From NCBI GenBank assembly GCA_937944035.1, contig CALDZQ010000211.1, positions 1 through 9,391 of the forward strand: a DNA stretch of 9,391 bases, read 5' to 3'. Source of the DNA: an uncultured Neomegalonema sp. (GTDB lineage Bacteria; Pseudomonadota; Alphaproteobacteria; Rhodobacterales; Rhodobacteraceae). Below, in pieces: positions 1 through 5,837 of the stretch (positions are counted from its first letter, which is position 1; every line of letters starts with the position of its first letter). The position numbers and the translations under genes are program-made. Below the pieces are notes generated by a model. That model saw nothing but the letters and a program-made list of their open reading frames with translations, was not told where the DNA came from and did no database searches.

Positions 1-450
1 CATCACCGTGGCATCGCCGCCGCCGACCGACAGGCGCAGGATCGCAACATCGTGTGTGCCGGGCAGAGTATTCGCCCCCGCCCATATCCAGTCTTTGCTT
101 TCCGCCTCCGCCAGCGCATCCAGATCAAGCACCACGTCCCAGTCGGGCGCATCGGTCTTGAATGAAGCCAACGTCGTCCGCCGCCAGATGCCGCGCGGAT
201 TGTCCGCGTCCAGCCAGTAATTATAAATCCAATCCCCGCGCCGGGTTATGTGGGGCAGCTTGTCGGGGCGGTCCATGATGAAGGCCAGATCGTCGCGGTC
301 TTTCTCAAACCCCGCACCGGAGAACAACGCTTTTGTGGCCGCGCTTTGTTCATCTACCCACGCGACCGCCTTCTCGCCGTCCACCTCTTCCAGCCAAATC
401 CACGGGTCATTATCGGGTTGGTCCAGAGTCGGCAGGGCGGCGTTTGTCAT
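1..450 (-). CDS. Prolyl oligopeptidase family (S9) peptidase, N-terminal part, cut by left edge
   Basis: This reading frame starts at ATG 450-448 and stays open for 150 codons to the window edge, so only the N-terminal portion is visible (the family is usually near 700 residues). The start is supported by AAGGA at 463-459, 8 bases upstream. The N-terminus carries the family-typical DPWIWLEEVDGEKA stretch (about residues 15-28) and the AWVDEQ segment just after. Further on are GDWIYNYWLDADNPRGIWRR (about 72-91), a DWDVVLDLDALAEAE segment and LSVGGGDA near the edge. These match the N-terminal beta-propeller domain of S9 peptidases (Peptidase_S9_N). The catalytic alpha/beta-hydrolase domain with its Ser-Asp-His triad would lie outside the window and cannot be checked. 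The family cleaves short peptides after proline or basic residues; which branch this belongs to is not resolved. No signal peptide is seen, so a cytoplasmic enzyme is likely. It follows ychJ by 66 bases on the same strand. Confidence 0.9.
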   Translation of the reverse strand, partial: MTNAALPTLDQPDNDPWIWLEEVDGEKAVAWVDEQSAATKALFSGAGFEKDRDDLAFIMDRPDKLPHITRRGDWIYNYWLDADNPRGIWRRTTLASFKTDAPDWDVVLDLDALAEAESKDWIWAGANTLPGTHDVAILRLSVGGGDATVM

Positions 451-459
451 GCGTCATGT

Positions 460-480
460 CCTTATAATTCAGGTATAAGG
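460..480 (-). promoter_or_regulatory. Inverted repeat covering the ribosome binding site of the S9 peptidase gene
   Basis: CCTTATA (460-466) and TATAAGG (474-480) form a perfect 7-base inverted repeat with a 7-base spacer. On the minus-strand transcript the distal arm contains the AAGG of the Shine-Dalgarno sequence (463-459) of the S9 peptidase gene. The arm could pair over the ribosome binding site, or the dyad could be a DNA operator. The repeat is seen directly; any regulatory role is inferred. The stem is A/T-rich and therefore weak as RNA. Confidence 0.4.
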
Positions 481-516
481 CAGACTATGTATGGTTAACG
501 ACTGTGTCGATGATTT

Positions 517-1026
517 TCACCCGTGGCACTTCTTCGCTTTCGTACCGCTGCCGCACCAGCATGGTTCGTTCGGTTTCGGGCGGTAGGGGTCGAGCTGATC
601 GCCGTCGACGTAAAACCAGCGGCCCTCATCACAGATAAAAAACGAGCGTTCATGCATTTGTTTAATTGGATCAGAATCCCCGGTCGCTCCTGTGACCAAG
701 ACGGGCGGACGTTTCTGGCGGAAAGCGGCGGCGAATTCGACATGCCCTTCCGTATCGCCTGAACGGCCCTTTTGCGTCTTGATGATAAGCAGATTTGTCC
801 ACGCTGTGCCCGCAATGCTGCGCTCGATCTCTGCCCGCTCGTTCGGAGAGCGGGTATATCGGTCATGGGTTTCAAACAGGTAATCGCCCGCGCCCTCGCA
901 AAACGCCGTGTAGCGGGAGCGCATGAGCGCTTCTGCTGTGGGGGCGTGGGCGGTCCCGTTGATATAGGGCGCGCAGCAGGCGGCAAACGCTGTGCCGGAG
1001 CCGCAGGGGCACATCCGGTCCATCAT
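517..1026 (-). CDS. ychJ: YchJ-like (UPF0225) protein with two SEC-C zinc motifs
   Basis: 169-residue protein of the YchJ / UPF0225 family, whose biochemical role is not established. A SEC-C zinc-binding motif lies at each end: CPCGSG with C6, C8, C17 and C18 at the N-terminus, and CWCGSG with C156, C158, C167 and H168 at the C-terminus. The C-terminal motif follows the CxC...CH pattern found at the tail of SecA, where it binds zinc and SecB. Between them are the family's LMRSRYTAF segment (residues 34-42) and a HERSFFICDEGRWFYVDG stretch (about 125-142) typical of its NTF2-like core. The length is close to the roughly 150-160 residues usual for the family. The start ATG at 1026-1024 overlaps the xerC stop codon as ATGA, suggesting translational coupling. 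Met2 and Met5 are possible alternative starts. GGGAG lies just upstream, inside the end of xerC. Confidence 0.93.
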   Translation of the reverse strand: MMDRMCPCGSGTAFAACCAPYINGTAHAPTAEALMRSRYTAFCEGAGDYLFETHDRYTRSPNERAEIERSIAGTAWTNLLIIKTQKGRSGDTEGHVEFAAAFRQKRPPVLVTGATGDSDPIKQMHERSFFICDEGRWFYVDGDQLDPYRPKPNEPCWCGSGTKAKKCHG

Positions 1027-1943
1027 AAATCTCCCATCGCTGAGGGGTGTGCGGCGGAATATGCCTCCAGCAGCCGCTTTTCGTCCACTTCGGTATACCG
1101 CTGCGTCGAGGATAGCGAAGCGTGGCCCAGCAACGTCTGGATCGCCCGCAAATCGCCCCCCGCACTGAGCAGATGCGTCGCGAAGGAGTGGCGCAGGGCA
1201 TGGGGTGTGGCGGTATCGGGCAGGCCCATCGCATGACGGATCGTCTGCATCGTACCGCTGACCTGCCGTTGGTTCAGCAAGCCGCCGCGTACCCCGACGA
1301 ACAGGGGGCCGTCGCCGCTCAGATCATGGGGGCAGGCTGTGACATAGGCGTCCACCGCTTCACGGGCGGCGGGCAGGACGGGGACCATCCGTTCTTTACG
1401 CCGTTTGCCGGTGATGCGCAGGACCGGCCCCAGCGGCGCATCGCGTCCGGTGAGCGATAGCGCCTCGGAGATGCGTAAACCGCAGCCGTAGAGCAGGGTC
1501 AGGATTGCCGTGTCGCGGGCGATGACCCACGGTTTTGTGGCGGTCAGGTCGGTCGCGTCCAGCACCGCTGCCGCATCCGGGGCGCTGAGAGGGCGGGGCA
1601 GGGGTTTGACGCCTTTCGGCCCGCGCGCCGCGCGCACAACATCGGCCCGCACACCATGCGTCTCGCCGATATAATTGTAGAAGCTTTTGAGGGACGACAG
1701 CGCCCGCGCGACACTGGCTTTGGACAGCCCGTCGCGGCGCAAATCCGCCATCCATGCCCGCAATTCCTGAGGCGTGACCGCGCCCAACCGTGCGGCAGGA
1801 AGGGTTTGGGCATCGCCGAGGGTGGCCAGAAACCGCCAGACATCGTGGGTATACGCCACCCGCGTCGCCTCACTCGCATCGCGCACGACAAGCGCGCGCA
1901 GCCATGCGTCAACGAGGGTGGCGGATGTGGCGTTTGTGGTCAT
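1023..1943 (-). CDS. xerC: Tyrosine recombinase XerC
   Basis: 306-residue site-specific recombinase that, with XerD, resolves chromosome dimers at dif during division. An N-terminal SAM-like core-binding domain (about residues 8-95) precedes the catalytic domain (about 115-300). The full catalytic set is visible: R157 in GCGLRISEAL, K180 in the TGKRRKE beta-hairpin, H248 and R251 in HALRH, H274 in LLGHASL, and the nucleophile Y283 in QRYTEVD. The length is normal for XerC/XerD. XerC is preferred over XerD because DUF484 lies immediately upstream, the same pairing as yigA-xerC in E. coli, and because of the LSSTQRYTEVD ending. A phage or integron integrase is unlikely in this housekeeping setting. 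The start ATG at 1943-1941 has only a weak Shine-Dalgarno sequence, so translation may partly depend on the upstream gene, 22 bases away. The stop overlaps ychJ by 4 bases. Confidence 0.95.
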   Translation of the reverse strand: MTTNATSATLVDAWLRALVVRDASEATRVAYTHDVWRFLATLGDAQTLPAARLGAVTPQELRAWMADLRRDGLSKASVARALSSLKSFYNYIGETHGVRADVVRAARGPKGVKPLPRPLSAPDAAAVLDATDLTATKPWVIARDTAILTLLYGCGLRISEALSLTGRDAPLGPVLRITGKRRKERMVPVLPAAREAVDAYVTACPHDLSGDGPLFVGVRGGLLNQRQVSGTMQTIRHAMGLPDTATPHALRHSFATHLLSAGGDLRAIQTLLGHASLSSTQRYTEVDEKRLLEAYSAAHPSAMGDL

Positions 1944-1960
1944 TTCCGCGTTCTTCTGTG

Positions 1961-1978
1961 GGAGATTAGCCCATCTCC
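1961..1978 (-). other. Small hairpin across the stop codon of the DUF484 gene
   Basis: GGAGAT (1961-1966) and ATCTCC (1973-1978) form a perfect 6-base stem with a 6-base loop. The TAA stop of the DUF484 gene (1968-1966) straddles loop and arm. There is no following T-run on either strand, so it is not an intrinsic terminator. It sits just before the weakly equipped xerC start and could affect coupling or mRNA processing, but a stem this short can arise by chance. Confidence 0.25.
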
Positions 1979-2709
1979 GGCTCGTCCAGCCAATGCCGCA
2001 TCACGCGGCTGACCGCGCCGCCGAGAAAGACCAGCAATTCGCCGCCCTGATCCTCGTGGAAGCGGTCGGGGTCTTGCGCGCCGAACAGCAGAACGCCGGG
2101 GCGGGTGTCGGGGCCGAAATCGAGGCGGACCAGCGCCTCCGATGTGACATCGCTGTCGCTGTGATAGCGGGTTGTCGGCTCCTCAAGCGCGCGCAGGGAC
2201 ACGCCCCACGGTGCGCCGTGGAAAAACTTATCGACCGAGCCGACGGGAATCGGACACAGTGTCCCGATCTCGCTGGCGTCTTTTTCATCGCCTGTCGGGG
2301 CTGTCTCGACGCACAGGCGCACGGAATCAACGGCGAGCAGTTCACCGAACTGGCTGCCGACAATATCAATGAAATCGCGGAAGCTGGGCGCTTCGAGCAT
2401 TTGCAGGATCGCGTCATGCACCTGGCTCATCGACATCATGTTCATTTCGGCAGCGTCGATCATCTCTTCGCGTTCGATCTCGATCGCCCGTAAGCGCGCC
2501 CGCATCCGTGCCATAACGGCGGTTTGCAGGCTGACGACGTTCTCGCCATAGCGTTTGGCCGCTGCGTCCACAATCATCGCGGAAACCTCGGCGTCGTCCA
2601 GCACGATTTCCGGTTTTTCCAGCAGCATCGTGCGTATTGCGCTGCGTCCCATTTTCGTGCGTCTCGGTTCGCGCGCGACCGCTTCGCTGCCTGTTCCGTC
2701 GTTGCTCAT
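1966..2709 (-). CDS. DUF484 family protein
   Basis: 247-residue protein matching the DUF484 family, whose molecular function is not known; its usual place beside xerC is the main clue. A charged, probably disordered N-terminus (residues 1-22) is followed by the family helices. ENVVSLQTAVMARMRARLR (about 56-74) and the following EREEMIDAAEMNM stretch carry the typical SLQ...R..R pattern and are likely to form a coiled coil (about 57-100). The remainder (about 100-240) resembles a GAF-like fold, with SVRLCVE near 129-135 and GVLLFGAQDPDRF near 205-217, which fits the GAF similarity reported for the family. There is no signal peptide or membrane segment. The start ATG at 2709-2707 has GA-rich sequence a few bases upstream as a modest ribosome site. 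It lies 60 bases after tal and 22 before xerC on the same strand, so co-transcription with xerC is likely. Confidence 0.9.
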   Translation of the reverse strand: MSNDGTGSEAVAREPRRTKMGRSAIRTMLLEKPEIVLDDAEVSAMIVDAAAKRYGENVVSLQTAVMARMRARLRAIEIEREEMIDAAEMNMMSMSQVHDAILQMLEAPSFRDFIDIVGSQFGELLAVDSVRLCVETAPTGDEKDASEIGTLCPIPVGSVDKFFHGAPWGVSLRALEEPTTRYHSDSDVTSEALVRLDFGPDTRPGVLLFGAQDPDRFHEDQGGELLVFLGGAVSRVMRHWLDEPEMG

Positions 2710-2728
2710 GCTTACTCTCTCACCCTTC

Positions 2729-2759
2729 GCGCCAGTTTTTGTGACGGCGCTTTTATTTT
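2729..2759 (+). terminator. Plus-strand terminator-like hairpin between tal and the DUF484 gene
   Basis: GCGCC (2729-2733) pairs with GGCGC (2746-2750), possibly extended by GT/AC after a bulged A, and is followed directly by TTTTATTTT (2751-2759). The T-run is on the plus strand, so the signal would stop transcription running left to right. Both neighbouring genes are on the minus strand and no plus-strand gene ends here. On the minus strand the hairpin is followed by GAAGGG and would not act as an intrinsic terminator. The stem is short and the loop is about 12 bases, so strength is uncertain. Confidence 0.4.
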
Positions 2760-2769
2760 GATCGGTTCC

Positions 2770-3423
2770 TTAAAGGATCGACTGCCCCGTTTTTTCCCAG
2801 TCCTTCAAGAAAGCCTCAAGTCCCTTGTCAGTCAACGGATGTTTTGCAAGCGCATAGAGTGTGCTTGGTGGCAAGGTCGCGACATCTGCGCCCGCAATGG
2901 CGGATTCCTTGACGTGGTTGACGGTGCGGATAGAGGCGGCGAGGATTTGTGTCTCGAAACCGTAATTGTCGTAGATGGCGCGGATTTCCTCGATCAGCTC
3001 CATGCCGTCGATGCCCATATCGTCGAGGCGTCCGATGAATGGCGAGATGAACGTGGCCCCCGCTTTCGCGGCCAACAGCGCCTGATTTGCGCTGAAACAC
3101 AGGGTCAGATTGGTCGTATGCCCCTCGTCCACCAGCGTCCGGCAGGCGACAAGCCCGTCGAAAGTCAGGGGCAGCTTGATCGTCACGTTGTCTGCGATTT
3201 TGGCCAGTTTGCGGCCCTCGTCGATCATTTGCGCGGAGTTGGTGGCGGTGACTTCGGCACTGACCGGTCCGTCAACGATTTCGCAAATCTCGGCGATCAC
3301 TTCCATAAAGTCGCGGCCCGATTTCGCGATCAGCGAGGGGTTTGTCGTCACCCCGTCAACCAGCCCGCTGGGGGCGAGCGCCCGGATTTCTTCGATTTCG
3401 GCGGTGTCGATGAAAAATTTCAT
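2770..3423 (-). CDS. tal: Transaldolase of the small TalC/FSA family
   Basis: 217-residue class I aldolase-fold enzyme, the usual length of the MipB/TalC family. It would transfer a dihydroxyacetone unit between sugar phosphates in the non-oxidative pentose phosphate pathway, in the cytoplasm. Seen: D6 in MKFFIDTAEI, T26/N28 in GVTTNPSL, the Schiff-base lysine K83 in NVTIKLPLT, the CFSANQALLAAKAGA segment (109-123), and S164/R166 in AASIR, which bind the substrate phosphate. Two positions separate the transaldolases from fructose-6-phosphate aldolases: E57 in SAEVTA (glutamine in E. coli FsaA) and F129 in SPFIGR (tyrosine in FsaA). Both are in the transaldolase state, so transaldolase is preferred, although such proteins are often named fsa. 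The start ATG at 3423-3421 has AGGA 6 bases upstream. It is divergent from priA and is the first gene of the minus-strand block. Confidence 0.93.
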   Translation of the reverse strand: MKFFIDTAEIEEIRALAPSGLVDGVTTNPSLIAKSGRDFMEVIAEICEIVDGPVSAEVTATNSAQMIDEGRKLAKIADNVTIKLPLTFDGLVACRTLVDEGHTTNLTLCFSANQALLAAKAGATFISPFIGRLDDMGIDGMELIEEIRAIYDNYGFETQILAASIRTVNHVKESAIAGADVATLPPSTLYALAKHPLTDKGLEAFLKDWEKTGQSIL

Positions 3424-3557
3424 CTCAAGTCCTATGCTTATCCGGCCCGTGGGCTGATGCGTTATGGTTTCATTATGGATAACGGAAAAGCGATTCGCTG
3501 ACCAGAGTCGGCAAACGAATCGCCGTATATTTTTAGTTAATGCCGGAGAGGGCGCGT
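3424..3557. promoter_or_regulatory. priA/tal: Divergent control region between tal and priA
   Basis: This short A+T-richer stretch separates the divergent tal and priA genes and should hold both promoters. A perfect 8-base dyad, GCGATTCG (3490-3497) and CGAATCGC (3516-3523), with an 18-base spacer, lies towards priA. TATATT at 3526-3531 is a possible -10 element for priA, without a convincing -35. On the other strand CATAAT near 3472-3477 is a possible -10 for tal. No well-matched complete promoter is seen for either gene. Confidence 0.4.
3545..3551 (+). promoter_or_regulatory. priA: Ribosome binding site that decides the priA start
   Basis: GGAGAGG lies 6 to 9 bases before GTG 3558. The in-frame ATG at 3540 has no Shine-Dalgarno sequence, only an A/T-rich stretch in front. 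The GTG is therefore the better start, unless a transcript beginning near 3537-3540 makes the ATG leaderless. Confidence 0.55.
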
Positions 3558-5762
3558 GTGACGACTGTTCGACCTGACCTTTTCGGCGATGAAACCGATC
3601 ATACCGGTGCGTCCTATGCCGTCATGGTTCCTTTGCCGCTGCCCGGACCGCTGGATTACGTCAGTACTTTGCCCCTGAAACCCGGTGATATGGTGGTGGT
3701 GACGGTGTCGGGTAAGGAAACGCTGGGCGTTGTCTGGGGGCAGGGGCAGGGGGCGGAGGGAAAAAAGCTCAAACCGATCCTGCGGGTGCTCGACCTGCCG
3801 CCGATGCGGGGGGCGATGCGGCGGTTTATCGACCGTTCGGCCCGCTACACGCTGACCCCGCCGGGTCTGATGATGCGCCAGGCGACCCGCGCGCCGGGCC
3901 TGATGGAGGATGAGCGCAGCCGTCAGGTTATTATGCGCGGCGCTGTTGATCCGGCACCGATGACCGAGGCACGGCAGCGGGTGCTGGATGCCGCTACCGC
4001 AAGTCCCGGCCTGTCTGCCGCTGAACTCGCGCGGGAGGCGGGGGTGTCGGGCGGTGTGGTCAAAGGGCTGATCGAGGCGGGCGCGCTGATCCTGCAAGCG
4101 GCCCCGCAGGACCGCCCGCCACCGCGCCTTGACCCGGATCATGTCACCCGTGTTCTCAATGCCGAACAGCAAGAGGCGTGTGATGCGATGGCGCGGGCGG
4201 TCGCCGCCGATCGCTACGATACGCTGTTGCTGGAGGGGGTCACGGGGTCGGGCAAAACCGAGACGTATCTGGAGGCGACAGCTGCGTGTGTGCGGGCGGG
4301 GCGACAGGCGTTGATTTTGCTGCCTGAAATCGCGCTGACTTCGGATTTTATCCGCCGTGTGCGGGAGCGGTTCGGTGCGCCGCCCGTCGAGTGGCACTCG
4401 GCCATGACGCCCGTGGCCCGCCGCAAAGCGTGGAAAGCGGTGGCGCGGGGGCAGGCGCAGATTGTGGCGGGTGCGCGCTCGGCGCTGTTCCTGCCGTTTT
4501 CGGATTTGGCCCTGATCGTCGTCGATGAGGAGCATGACCAGGGGTATAAGCAAGAGGATGTGGTGCTCTATCAGGCCCGCGACCTCGCTGTGCTGCGCGC
4601 GGCCGAGGAGAAATGCACCGCCGTGCTGGCCTCGGCCACGCCGTCGCTGGAAAGTTGGATCAATGCCGAGAGCGGCAAGTACAAGCCGCTTGAGCTGAAA
4701 GAACGTCATGGCTCTGCGGGGATGCCGTTTCTCAGTGCCATCGATCTGCGCGCCGATCCGCCGGAGAAAGGAACGTGGCTGTCGCCTGTTCTGGTCGATG
4801 CGGCCCGCGATGTCATTGCGCGGGGGGAGCAGGCGCTGTTCTTCCTGAACCGTCGCGGCTATGCGCCGTTGACGCTGTGCCGCAAATGCGGCTGGCGGGC
4901 GGGCTGTGCGCAATGTTCGGCATGGCTGGTCGAGCACAAGACGCGGGCGGCGCTGATCTGTCACCAATGCGGGTTCAGCCAACGGTTTCCGCCGAAATGC
5001 CCCGATTGCGGGACGGAGGACAGCCTCGTCGGGTGTGGTCCGGGTGTGGAGCGCATCGCTGAAGAGGTGGCGGCGCGTTTCCCGCTGGCCCGGATCGAAA
5101 CGCTATCGAGCGACCAGTCGCCGGACCCGAAGACGTTGCAGGAGCAGATTAAACGAATCGCTGAAGGCGGGGCCGATCTTATTGTGGGAACCCAAATCGT
5201 CGCCAAAGGGCACAACTTTCCCAATTTGACGCTGGTTGGTGTGGTGGATGCTGATTTGGGACTGGCGGGTGGAGACCTGCGCGCGGCAGAGCGGACATTC
5301 CAGCTTCTCAATCAGGTCGCGGGCCGCGCGGGGCGGGCGGAGAGGCCGGGGCGGGCGATGCTGCAAACATCGCAGCCGGATCATCCGGTCATTAAAGCGA
5401 TTCTCGACGAGGATTCGGGCCGATTCCGCGCCCGCCTCGCCGATGAGCGTAAACAGGGGCGGATGCCGCCCTATAGCCGCCTTGTCGCGGTGATCGTTCA
5501 GGGGGAAGACGAGGAGAGGGTTTGGATCGCGGCCCGATCTCTCGCGGCGGAAGCGGGCATCCTGACCGATGCGGGGGTGGATGTGTTCGGTCCCGCGCCC
5601 GCGCCTTTTGCGATGCTGCGCGGCAAGCACAGGGTGCGCCTGCTGTTGCGCATGGCGCGTAATATCGATCATGCGCGGCTTATCCCGGAATGGAAAGCAA
5701 AGGCGAAACCGCCGTCAGGGGTGCGGGTAATCTTTGATGTGGATCCGTATTCGTTTCTATGA
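3558..5762 (+). CDS. priA: Primosomal replication-restart helicase PriA (N')
   Basis: 3'-to-5' DNA helicase that recognises stalled forks and D-loops and reloads the replisome through DnaB. With the GTG start it has 734 residues, close to the E. coli length; an in-frame ATG at 3540 would add six. An N-terminal 3'-DNA-end-binding region (about 20-95) and a winged-helix-like segment (about 130-185) precede the helicase core. Seen in the core: Walker A GVTGSGKT (227-234, K233), Walker B DEEH (323-326), SAT (359-361), the GTQ..AKG motif (from about 544) and QVAGRAGR (586-593). Eight zinc cysteines occur at 441, 444, 450, 453, 468, 471, 481 and 484, giving CxxC-x5-CxxC-x14-CxxC-x9-CxxC, the PriA pattern. 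The protein appears intact. It is convergent with the minus-strand CTERM gene, and no T-run terminator in its own direction is seen. Confidence 0.97.
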   Translation: MTTVRPDLFGDETDHTGASYAVMVPLPLPGPLDYVSTLPLKPGDMVVVTVSGKETLGVVWGQGQGAEGKKLKPILRVLDLPPMRGAMRRFIDRSARYTLTPPGLMMRQATRAPGLMEDERSRQVIMRGAVDPAPMTEARQRVLDAATASPGLSAAELAREAGVSGGVVKGLIEAGALILQAAPQDRPPPRLDPDHVTRVLNAEQQEACDAMARAVAADRYDTLLLEGVTGSGKTETYLEATAACVRAGRQALILLPEIALTSDFIRRVRERFGAPPVEWHSAMTPVARRKAWKAVARGQAQIVAGARSALFLPFSDLALIVVDEEHDQGYKQEDVVLYQARDLAVLRAAEEKCTAVLASATPSLESWINAESGKYKPLELKERHGSAGMPFLSAIDLRADPPEKGTWLSPVLVDAARDVIARGEQALFFLNRRGYAPLTLCRKCGWRAGCAQCSAWLVEHKTRAALICHQCGFSQRFPPKCPDCGTEDSLVGCGPGVERIAEEVAARFPLARIETLSSDQSPDPKTLQEQIKRIAEGGADLIVGTQIVAKGHNFPNLTLVGVVDADLGLAGGDLRAAERTFQLLNQVAGRAGRAERPGRAMLQTSQPDHPVIKAILDEDSGRFRARLADERKQGRMPPYSRLVAVIVQGEDEERVWIAARSLAAEAGILTDAGVDVFGPAPAPFAMLRGKHRVRLLLRMARNIDHARLIPEWKAKAKPPSGVRVIFDVDPYSFL

Positions 5763-5786
5763 GCCGTCTTTTCGCTCCCAGGAATC

Positions 5787-5813
5787 AAAAAGGCCCGCTC
5801 GTAAAAGCGGGCC
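5787..5813 (-). terminator. Intrinsic terminator of the VPxPA-CTERM gene
   Basis: A perfect 8-base G+C-rich stem, GGCCCGCT (5792-5799) with AGCGGGCC (5806-5813) and a 6-base loop, is followed on the minus strand by TTTTT (5791-5787). It lies 24 bases past the stop of the minus-strand CTERM gene. On the plus strand the hairpin comes 29 bases after the priA stop but has no T-run after it, so it could at most slow or protect the priA transcript end. Confidence 0.9.
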
Positions 5814-5837
5814 TCCAGAATGGGTGAAGAGTGGTCT

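Noticed and set aside
1023..1943. XerC as a sign of a mobile element or integron
   Set aside because: Neighbours are housekeeping genes, DUF484-xerC is a standard pairing, and there are no attachment sites, tRNA gene or phage genes nearby.
3474..3482. DnaA-box-like TTATCCATA (minus strand) near priA
   Set aside because: It is a single copy with one mismatch from the usual box, with no cluster and no origin context; it is likely chance.
2524..3501. 325-codon open frame on the plus strand opposite tal
   Set aside because: It covers the conserved tal gene in antisense, has no recognisable domain or ribosome site, and is of the composition expected for a complement frame.
3537..4982. 481-codon open frame on the minus strand opposite priA
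   Set aside because: It is Arg/His/Gln-rich, has no domain, lies entirely opposite conserved PriA codons, and is expected from G+C-rich third positions. PriA itself is unambiguous.
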